From: Candidatus Nomurabacteria bacterium
GTDB taxonomy: Bacteria; Patescibacteriota; Minisyncoccia; Phycocordibacterales; CSBR16-119
Direction of reading: 5' to 3'
DNA length: 5,041 bases
Assembly (NCBI GenBank): GCA_007117675.1
Contig: SKGB01000034.1
Coordinates: 1 to 5,041 of the forward strand
Made by a program: the position numbers and the translations under genes. Below the pieces are notes generated by a model. That model had not been told where the DNA came from. It did no database searches and saw only the letters and a program-made list of their open reading frames with translations. Positions 1-3,802 of this stretch are shown piece after piece; position 1 is the stretch's first letter; every line of letters begins with the position of its first letter.

Positions 1-27
1 AAAAAAGAATCTGTAATATTAAAGCCT

Positions 28-219
28 ATGCAATTCATACCACAAGAAGATGGGAGTGTTCTTGTTCAAGGAGCAATCACCTTAGAGAGAATGAGGGAAA
101 AACTTCAAACCTGCAAAGCACTCATGGTTTTTGAAACAAATGAAGGCGTCTTTGTAAAAATAGAAGATTCAAACTCTTCTCAAGATACTCTCAGATTGAT
201 AAACCTTACATACATGTAA
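28..219 (+). CDS. Small hypothetical protein, possibly the 3' part of a longer gene
   Basis: I do not recognise this product. Read from ATG 28 it is a 63-residue soluble protein ending at TAA 217-219, with no membrane segment, no cysteine-rich motif other than a single Cys, and a mixed charged/hydrophobic pattern (an EDGSVLVQGAI-like strand, then an LERMREKL helix, then a VFETNEGVFVKIED strand pair). The frame has no stop back to base 1 (it would add KKESVILKP), so the true start may lie outside the window. ATG 28 has no Shine-Dalgarno sequence. A weak TG-TAATAT at 12-19 could act as a -10 giving a very short leader, but this is a poor match. It ends 16 bases before the next small ORF, so the two probably share a transcript. 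Whether it is complete cannot be decided from this window. Confidence 0.5.
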   Translation: MQFIPQEDGSVLVQGAITLERMREKLQTCKALMVFETNEGVFVKIEDSNSSQDTLRLINLTYM

Positions 220-235
220 CAAAATCCTCTTCATC

Positions 236-397
236 ATGGAACACCATAAACTTCCATTATATGCACAACTTATTTGTTTTTGTACCATTGTTATCTATTT
301 TTTAATACCGCTCATTTTTTACATAGCAAGTATTATTTCAATATTAATACTACTTATAGCTTGGTACATATACCAAAAATCACCCGCTCCATCGTGA
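236..397 (+). CDS. Small hydrophobic membrane protein, 53 residues
   Basis: ATG 236 to TGA 395-397 encodes 53 residues. A short polar start (MEHHKLPLYA) is followed by an almost unbroken hydrophobic stretch, about residues 11-46, broken by a proline near residue 25, then a short tail YQKSPAPS. The stretch is long enough for two short transmembrane helices forming a hairpin, or one long tilted helix. I know no family for it. There is no Shine-Dalgarno sequence before ATG 236. It follows the preceding ORF by 16 bases and ends inside the first arm-loop junction of a terminator (382-403), so the last codons and stop are part of the hairpin. That placement supports real transcription of the region, but the ORF is short and AT-rich DNA favours hydrophobic codons, so coding status is moderate. 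It is the only TGA stop among the genes here. Confidence 0.45.
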   Translation: MEHHKLPLYAQLICFCTIVIYFLIPLIFYIASIISILILLIAWYIYQKSPAPS

Positions 398-421
398 GTG
401 GGTTTGCTTTTTAATATTTTT
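382..421 (+). terminator. Rho-independent terminator overlapping the stop of the 53-residue ORF
   Basis: Arms ACCCGCTC (382-389) and GAGTGGGT (396-403) form an 8-pair stem with one G-U pair and a 6-base loop. A T-rich tail follows from 403 to 421. The TGA stop of the upstream ORF (395-397) lies at the loop/second-arm junction. The tail also contains the likely -35 of the next promoter. Confidence 0.7.
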
Positions 422-432
422 TATTGTATAAT
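404..432 (+). promoter_or_regulatory. Promoter for the 474-803 gene
   Basis: TTGCTT (404-409), a 17-base spacer, and a perfect TATAAT (427-432). The -35 matches only the TTG part of the consensus. Predicted transcription starts near 439, giving about 35 bases of leader to ATG 474 or about 20 to ATG 459. The -35 lies in the T-rich tail of the preceding terminator. Confidence 0.7.
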
Positions 433-473
433 ACAAAAAATCAAAAATAGTTAAAACTATGAAAGGAATTCAA

Positions 474-803
474 ATGGATATTACAGATATCCAACAAACA
501 AGCAGAGGAAAAGGTGTTCTAACACTTACCACACGGTATGTTTTCAAAAACAATCAAAAGCCTGATGAAGGAGAACTTTTGTTTGATCTTCAGAGGAAAG
601 CTTCTGAATGTGTCTCTGAGAGATTTCCGGAATATTTCACAAACCAGACAGCAAAGAGTTTTCCAACCCCAGAGCCAGATGACGACGGAATGGTGCTTAT
701 TACACTCTTTGTCGATGTTGACGAAGCCCTAGAAGGGGCGCTTAGAGACGCCTCAGAAAGTCTTGGTATGAATTTGAAAAAACCCATCACAAACGAAGGC
801 TAG
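474..803 (+). CDS. Acidic hypothetical protein, about 109 residues
   Basis: I do not recognise this family. The product begins MDITDIQQTSRGKG and looks soluble and acidic: a predicted strand region (GVLTLTTRYVF), a helix (LLFDLQRKASECVSERF, about 36-51), a proline/aspartate-rich turn (TPEPDDDG, about 65-72), a strand (MVLITLFVDV) and a last helix (EALEGALRDASESLG). This alpha/beta order would suit a small single domain. I chose ATG 474 because AAAGGA lies at 462-467, six bases upstream, the only clear Shine-Dalgarno sequence in the window. An in-frame ATG at 459 would add MKGIQ but has no ribosome site, and its codons contain the Shine-Dalgarno sequence. The gene is monocistronic, with its own promoter (404-432) and strong terminator (813-848). 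No sequence evidence for function. Confidence 0.8.
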   Translation: MDITDIQQTSRGKGVLTLTTRYVFKNNQKPDEGELLFDLQRKASECVSERFPEYFTNQTAKSFPTPEPDDDGMVLITLFVDVDEALEGALRDASESLGMNLKKPITNEG

Positions 804-812
804 GCTTATAAA

Positions 813-848
813 ACCTGACACAATACAATAGTGTCAGGTCTTTTTTTT
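813..848 (+). terminator. Strong rho-independent terminator
   Basis: Perfect 9-pair stem ACCTGACAC (813-821) / GTGTCAGGT (831-839) with a 9-base loop, followed after one C by eight T (841-848). It lies 10 bases after the stop of the upstream gene and about 15 bases before the -10 region of rmuC. Confidence 0.92.
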
Positions 849-862
849 ACCTTGCTTTAGTG

Positions 863-871
863 TGATATAAT
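863..871 (+). promoter_or_regulatory. Extended -10 promoter of rmuC, leaderless start predicted
   Basis: TGATATAAT (863-871) is a perfect extended -10 (TGn plus TATAAT). The -35 position falls in the T run of the preceding terminator and has no clear hexamer. Counting the last T as -7 puts +1 at 878-879, on or one base before the ATG at 879, so the mRNA should be leaderless. Confidence 0.72.
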
Positions 872-878
872 ACACAGC

Positions 879-1919
879 ATGGAAATAGCAATACTTATAC
901 TCATAATAGTTACTATTATACTTCTCATTATCAACCTTCAAAAAAAACCAGCCAAGCAAGACAATTCTGAATCTCTCGACCTTTTGGTAAAACAAATCGG
1001 AGAACTCAATAGAACTGTCGACTACAAGCTTGGTGATTTTTCCAAAACCGTAGACTCAAAACTTGGCGACAGCGCAAAACAAACCTTCGCTGCAATGCGA
1101 GACATTACCGAACAAGTAACACGTCTTCAAGAAACGAACAAACAAGTAATGAACTTCACCGACCAACTTCAGCAACTCCAGAATATTCTCAAAAACCCAA
1201 AACAACGTGGAGTGTTGGGAGAATACTATCTTGAAACACTTCTCAAAAATGTCATGCCACCAGGGTCGTACCAAATGCAATACAGCTTTGAAAATGGAGA
1301 AATTGTAGACGCGATAGTTCGTGTGCGTGATAAAATAATTCCCATTGACTCAAAATTCTCTCTTGAAAACTACAACCGAATAGCTGAAACTGAGGATAAG
1401 TCAGAAAAAGACAGACTTGAAAAACTCTTTACCAACGACATCAAAAACAGAATTGTTGAGACAAGTAAATATATCCGCCCCGAAGAAGGAACCATGGAAT
1501 TCGCTTTCATGTTTATCCCCCACGAAGCGATATACTACGACCTTCTCGTCAACAGAATTGGTGTCATGCAAAATGAAGACACCGAAAACTTGATACAGCG
1601 CGCCGCTTCAAAATATAAGGTTGTAATTGTCTCCCCCACTTCCTTCCTCGCATATCTCCAAACAGTCCTTCAGGGACTCAAGGCAATGCAGATTGAGGAG
1701 AGTGCCAAAGATATTCAAAAACGTGTAGGAGAGCTTGGTAATCACTTAAAAAGCTATGAAGAATACCATAACAAACTTGGGAAAAACCTTTCAACGGTGG
1801 TGAACCAGTATGGACTTTCAAGCAAGGAACTTCAAAAAATAGATAAAGATGTCTTGAGAATTACCGGAGAATCTATTAATTTAGAACTTGAACATGTGGA
1901 CAAGCCTCAACTCGACTAA
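879..1919 (+). CDS. rmuC: RmuC family DNA recombination protein
   Basis: RmuC proteins limit recombination at inverted repeats and carry a nuclease-like fold (PD-(D/E)XK superfamily); the biochemical activity is poorly defined. Residues 2-20 form one transmembrane helix, followed by KK, so the bulk should face the cytoplasm. Residues 30-105 are a coiled coil holding an 11-residue tandem repeat (TVDYKLGDFSK / TVDSKLGDSAK, 46-67). The RmuC domain starts near 108: G111-V-L-G-E115, VDAIV (143-147), IPIDSKF (154-160), MFIPHEA (211-217) and SPTSFLAYL (252-260). E115, D144, D157 and K159 fit the expected catalytic E/D/DxK set. A C-terminal helix (about 268-305) follows. At 346 residues it is shorter than E. 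coli RmuC (about 475), mainly in the coiled coil and tail. ATG 879 is supported by the extended -10 placed for a leaderless mRNA; no Shine-Dalgarno sequence exists. It is monocistronic and convergent with the next gene. Confidence 0.95.
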   Translation: MEIAILILIIVTIILLIINLQKKPAKQDNSESLDLLVKQIGELNRTVDYKLGDFSKTVDSKLGDSAKQTFAAMRDITEQVTRLQETNKQVMNFTDQLQQLQNILKNPKQRGVLGEYYLETLLKNVMPPGSYQMQYSFENGEIVDAIVRVRDKIIPIDSKFSLENYNRIAETEDKSEKDRLEKLFTNDIKNRIVETSKYIRPEEGTMEFAFMFIPHEAIYYDLLVNRIGVMQNEDTENLIQRAASKYKVVIVSPTSFLAYLQTVLQGLKAMQIEESAKDIQKRVGELGNHLKSYEEYHNKLGKNLSTVVNQYGLSSKELQKIDKDVLRITGESINLELEHVDKPQLD

Positions 1920-1923
1920 AACT

Positions 1924-1949
1924 AAAACCGCCTATTCAGGCGGTTTTTT
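1924..1949. terminator. Bidirectional terminator shared by rmuC and the convergent 90-residue gene
   Basis: AAAACCGCCT (1924-1933) pairs perfectly with AGGCGGTTTT (1938-1947) around an ATTC loop. On the plus strand the T run 1944-1949 ends rmuC transcripts, five bases after its stop. On the minus strand a shorter T tract follows, and the first arm encodes the last codons (Lys-Pro-Pro) of the opposing gene, whose TAG lies at 1932-1934. Confidence 0.9.
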
Positions 1950-2204
1950 AGTCCCTTGTTTCTTGCAGTAGTGCTCTATCATTTGAAGAACAGCGTCTCC
2001 ATGCACAGGACAGGACGTATCAGCACAAAAAATCTCCCCCACTGTTTCAGTAACAATTCTGACACCAAAACCACGAGGAATATTTTTCGCTGTCTTGTCT
2101 ATCTTTAAAACAGTAGTTCTTTGAGAAATCGCAGAACAAACATCTGACGCCTCAACAAAATCCTGTTGAAAAAGATTTGACTGAATTACTTTTTTTGCTT
2201 TCAT
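1932..2204 (-). CDS. Small hypothetical protein with a Cys/His cluster, 90 residues
   Basis: I do not recognise this family. From ATG 2204 the product begins MKAKKVIQSNLFQQ and is soluble. The middle (TVLKIDKTAKNIPRGFGVRIVTE) reads as beta strands, followed by a possible metal-binding stretch C60-x4-C65-P-V-H68 and, after a short helix, H78-Y-C80; C23 is a further cysteine. The spacing resembles a small zinc site, but no named zinc-finger class fits. The tail is Lys/Pro-rich (KKQGTKKPPE) and encoded by the terminator stem. I prefer ATG 2204 over GTG 2210 (adds VY, read as MY). Neither has a Shine-Dalgarno sequence, and the extended -10 at 2239-2231 predicts a leader of about 20 bases. It has its own promoter and is convergent with rmuC, sharing a terminator. 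Confidence 0.72.
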   Translation of the reverse strand: MKAKKVIQSNLFQQDFVEASDVCSAISQRTTVLKIDKTAKNIPRGFGVRIVTETVGEIFCADTSCPVHGDAVLQMIEHYCKKQGTKKPPE

Positions 2205-2230
2205 GTACACTACATTTTATGTTCTTGTGT

Positions 2231-2239
2231 ATTATAGCA
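2231..2239 (-). promoter_or_regulatory. Extended -10 promoter of the 90-residue gene
   Basis: Read on the minus strand, TGCTATAAT (2239-2231) is a perfect extended -10. Predicted +1 is near 2224, about 20 bases before ATG 2204. No -35 is visible: that position falls inside the hairpin of the upstream gene's terminator. The T at 2239 belongs both to the terminator's T run and to the TGn element. Confidence 0.75.
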
Positions 2240-2266
2240 AAAAAAGCCCTCGAAGGGGCTTTTTTT
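2239..2266 (-). terminator. Terminator of the membrane-anchored 188-residue gene
   Basis: A run of A at 2239-2245 followed by GCCC (2246-2249) pairs with GGGC (2256-2259) followed by T 2260-2266; the stem is 11 pairs with a 6-base middle. On the minus strand it lies 11 bases after the TAA stop (2280-2278) and ends in seven T. The hairpin is nearly symmetrical, so it could also stop plus-strand transcription, though no plus-strand gene ends here. Confidence 0.85.
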
Positions 2267-2277
2267 AAAGAAGTATA

Positions 2278-2844
2278 TTATCGTACGATAGTTGTTATAT
2301 CGATAGAGTAAAGCTCAGCGAATGAACCTGATGTCTCCCCTTCTTTTGTTTCAAGATATTTAACGACCACTCGTTCCATTTCTTGCAATACAACAAAGTC
2401 TCGTGAGATTGAATCATCAGCACATCGTGCATACCCTAGAGGAATTCCAGCTTCTGATGAAGTATCAATAAATGACACCTGCTCACAAACTCCTGGATGA
2501 ACTCCAAGACGATATGGATTTCGTAGGTTTATCACGCTACCGTTTCTTGTAAAATCAGCAAAACGCATTTTCAACAATGTTTGACCAGCGGGCACAGAAT
2601 CGTCTTCTGTATCAAATTCCCATTGAATACCACTAAAGTCATATGTATTTCCATCATTTGCCAATACTGTCTCAGGATCTGAAGACAATTCAGACATATC
2701 AGCATCTTGCACACCCTCATCCACAACCACATCTTCGTTTATATTATTTCTATCCCCTGGCTTTGAGAAAACAATGATCAAAATTATAACAATAATGGTC
2801 AAAGCCCAAAGAATAGTACTTTTATTTTTTTGTGCCCATTTCAT
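2278..2844 (-). CDS. Hypothetical membrane-anchored extracytoplasmic protein, 188 residues
   Basis: I do not recognise the family. A basic N-terminus (MKWAQKNK) is followed by one strong transmembrane helix (about 10-27, rich in Ile/Val/Leu), giving an N-in, C-out anchor with no cleavage or lipobox site. Residues 30-64 are an acidic, disordered-looking linker with many Asp/Glu. Residues 66-188 form a beta-rich domain outside the membrane: YDFSGIQWEFD, a strand LLKMRFADF, GSVINLRNPYRLGVHPGVC, then GIPLGYARC, and a last strand-rich part with FVVLQEMERVVVKYLET and AELYSIDITTIV. C120 and C141 are its only cysteines and could form a disulfide. ATG 2844 is chosen because an extended -10 ends ten bases upstream, leaving a leader of about three bases. 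It is monocistronic, with a terminator 11 bases after the stop. Cell-envelope function is likely but not specified. Confidence 0.82.
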   Translation of the reverse strand: MKWAQKNKSTILWALTIIVIILIIVFSKPGDRNNINEDVVVDEGVQDADMSELSSDPETVLANDGNTYDFSGIQWEFDTEDDSVPAGQTLLKMRFADFTRNGSVINLRNPYRLGVHPGVCEQVSFIDTSSEAGIPLGYARCADDSISRDFVVLQEMERVVVKYLETKEGETSGSFAELYSIDITTIVR

Positions 2845-2853
2845 AACAAAACC

Positions 2854-2862
2854 ATTATAACA
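2854..2862 (-). promoter_or_regulatory. Extended -10 promoter, near-leaderless start predicted
   Basis: Minus strand TGTTATAAT (2862-2854) is a perfect extended -10. Predicted +1 is about 2847, three bases before ATG 2844, so a Shine-Dalgarno sequence cannot exist on this transcript. A weak TTGTTT (2880-2875) lies upstream with a short 15-base spacer. Confidence 0.75.
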
Positions 2863-2920
2863 GAATTATCCAAGAAACAAGCTTGATTCTAAGGATATTT
2901 TGAGGTATTCTAATGAACAG

Positions 2921-2955
2921 AATTATGAATTACGATTTATGATTCAAGAATATGT
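2921..2955 (+). repeat. Degenerate 7-base tandem repeat between divergent genes
   Basis: Five consecutive 7-base units: AATTATG, AATTACG, ATTTATG, ATTCAAG, AATATGT. The first three are close matches, the last two are decayed. It lies in the 163-base gap between the minus-strand membrane protein gene and tRNA-Glu. I see no convincing tRNA promoter in this gap; the candidate boxes (TTGTTT 2962-2967, TATTGT 2960-2965) have poor spacing or few matches. Confidence 0.4.
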
Positions 2956-3007
2956 AAGCTATTGTTTAAAAAATTCACCAAGACCACGCTCTAAAGCGAG
3001 TCAAACA

Positions 3008-3079
3008 GGCCCTATCGTCTAACGGCTAGGACACAAGATTCTCATTCTTGTAATCGGGGTTCGATTCCCCGTAGGGTCA
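3008..3079 (+). tRNA. tRNA-Glu (anticodon CTC)
   Basis: All arms fold. The acceptor is 3008-3014 with 3072-3078 (seven pairs, the second a G-U). The D arm is GTCT 3017-3020 with GGAC 3029-3032, loop containing GG. The anticodon stem is CAAGA 3034-3038 with TCTTG 3046-3050, 7-base loop TTCTCAT, anticodon CTC at 3041-3043. The variable loop is TAAT 3051-3054. The T arm is CGGGG 3055-3059 with CCCCG 3067-3071 around TTCGATT. It reads GAG codons. The discriminator is A3079 and CCA is not encoded (CAT follows), so CCA must be added by nucleotidyltransferase. The TCGTCTA...GGACAC pattern is typical of bacterial tRNA-Glu. A Nudix gene starts 30 bases downstream with no clear promoter between them. 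Confidence 0.96.
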
Positions 3080-3096
3080 CATAAAGAAAAAACACA

Positions 3097-3109
3097 CCTA
3101 CCGTCTAAC
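3097..3109 (+). repeat. Partial copy of the tRNA-Glu 5' region before the Nudix start
   Basis: CCTACCGTCTAAC here matches CCTATCGTCTAAC in the tRNA (3011-3023) at 12 of 13 bases, 86 bases apart. AAACA also precedes both copies. The ATG of the Nudix gene follows directly. It covers the acceptor/D-arm part only, so it is not a functional tRNA. Confidence 0.55.
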
Positions 3110-3622
3110 ATGAACACAAAACCACATCTTACAAATACATATCTTGGAAAGTCAGGAACAACATACCTATTCGAGTATTTTCAAGTGGATTCTTTCAATC
3201 ACCTACCGCACAATGAATGTGCACAAGCATACGGAATTTGTTTTCTAAAAGACAAGATACTCATTGTAAATAATATTGCAAAACCAGGCTCTTATACTCC
3301 AGTAGGCGGGTCTGTAGAGGAGGGAGAGAATCCTGATGATGCACTTGTGAGAGAAGTTCAAGAAGAATCAAATATGAAAGTAGTACATTTTCAACCTATT
3401 GGATATCAAAAAGTGACCGATGTAAGTGGAGTTCAAAAACCGTACTATCAATTACGATATTTTTGTATTGTTGAATCATATGGTCCATTCGTAAGTGATC
3501 CCGCAGGAAAAGTTACTGAAGTCTTGAAGGTTGATCCGAAAGATTACAAAAAATATTTTGACTGGGGTGAGATAGGAGATTCGATTATTAATCGAGCACT
3601 TGAATTGAAAGAAGAACTTTAA
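3110..3622 (+). CDS. Nudix hydrolase domain protein, 170 residues
   Basis: Nudix enzymes hydrolyse nucleoside diphosphates linked to another group, using Mg2+ held by the Nudix-box glutamates. The box lies at residues 67-89: G67, E73, R81-E82-V83, E85-E86, then S87-N88-M89. Every catalytic position is present, but the usual glycine near the end (GX5EX7REUXEEXGU) is Asn88. It is preceded by a strand (ICFLKDKILIVNN, 43-55) and the usual PxGG lead-in as PVGG (64-67). After the box come strands QLRYFCIVES and a C-terminal helix. Length fits a single Nudix domain. I cannot assign a substrate. ATG 3110 is the only ATG before the box; no Shine-Dalgarno sequence lies before it. It starts 30 bases after tRNA-Glu on the same strand, and no promoter is clear between them, so it may be translated from a tRNA-processed transcript. 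Confidence 0.9.
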   Translation: MNTKPHLTNTYLGKSGTTYLFEYFQVDSFNHLPHNECAQAYGICFLKDKILIVNNIAKPGSYTPVGGSVEEGENPDDALVREVQEESNMKVVHFQPIGYQKVTDVSGVQKPYYQLRYFCIVESYGPFVSDPAGKVTEVLKVDPKDYKKYFDWGEIGDSIINRALELKEEL

Positions 3623-3644
3623 AAAGTATTACTTTTATCACTTT

Positions 3645-3672
3645 TTAGACTGCTTGAGAAGGGTTGTAAAAT
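3645..3672 (+). promoter_or_regulatory. Possible promoter for a micropeptide or small RNA
   Basis: TAAAAT (3667-3672, five of six matches to TATAAT), preceded directly by TTG, with a weak TTAGAC 16 bases upstream (3645-3650). Predicted +1 is near 3679, ten bases before ATG 3689. Tentative: the -35 is poor and AT-rich DNA yields such boxes often. Confidence 0.35.
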
Positions 3673-3688
3673 AAAAAGCCTGGAAAAA

Positions 3689-3754
3689 ATGTCTCAAGAT
3701 TTACACAAAGGAAAAAGACGTCCATGTTGCTGGGCAGGGTGTTTGCATAGATAA
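3689..3754 (+). CDS. Possible 21-residue Cys-rich micropeptide
   Basis: ATG 3689 to TAA 3752-3754 encodes 21 residues. A polar/basic half (MSQDLHKGKRR) is followed by P12-C13-C14-W15-A16-G17-C18-L19-H20-R21. Three Cys and one His in eight residues could bind a metal or be redox active. Short GC-richer composition (CGTCCATGTTGCTGGGCAGG) stands out from the AT-rich surroundings, which suggests constraint. GGA lies four bases before the A run leading to the ATG (3682-3684), a weak ribosome site. A possible -10 (3667-3672) and the terminator at 3761-3786 bracket it. I know no family. It could instead be part of a small RNA, or the trailer of the Nudix transcript, whose stop is 66 bases upstream. 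Confidence 0.35.
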   Translation: MSQDLHKGKRRPCCWAGCLHR

Positions 3755-3760
3755 CAAAAT

Positions 3761-3786
3761 AAAACCCCTCATATACGAGGGGTTTT
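3761..3786. terminator. Bidirectional terminator ending the apt operon
   Basis: AAAACCCCTC (3761-3770) pairs perfectly with GAGGGGTTTT (3777-3786) around a 6-base loop. It lies 16 bases after the minus-strand Nudix stop (3805-3803) and has a good T-rich tail in that direction (TTTTATTTTGTTAT). In the plus direction the T run is only four bases, so it stops the Nudix/micropeptide region less strongly. The stem core matches the hairpin at the other end of the operon. Confidence 0.88.
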
Positions 3787-3802
3787 CAAAAAAGATTTCA
3801 AA

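Noticed and set aside
590..790. Minus-strand 66-codon frame inside the acidic protein gene
   Set aside because: A shadow of the 474-803 gene, which has its own promoter, Shine-Dalgarno sequence and terminator.
1056..1280. Minus-strand 74-codon frame inside rmuC
   Set aside because: It lies opposite a well-supported RmuC coding region and shows no independent signals.
2210..2215. ATG directly followed by TAG on the minus strand in the leader of the 90-residue gene
   Set aside because: A start-stop pair could modulate initiation, but a six-base coincidence in AT-rich DNA without a ribosome site is not enough.
2279..2290. Perfect 12-base palindrome TATCGTACGATA
   Set aside because: It lies over the last codons and stop of the membrane protein gene. 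One or two such palindromes are expected by chance in 5 kb, and no second copy was seen.
2960..2995. tRNA promoter candidates (TATTGT, TTGTTT, TCTAAA)
   Set aside because: None pairs a good -35 with a good -10 at usual spacing, so no promoter was assigned to tRNA-Glu.
3621..3646. AAAAAGT/ACTTTTT inverted repeat after the plus-strand Nudix stop
   Set aside because: The stem is nearly all A-T with an 12-base loop, too weak to call a terminator in AT-rich DNA.
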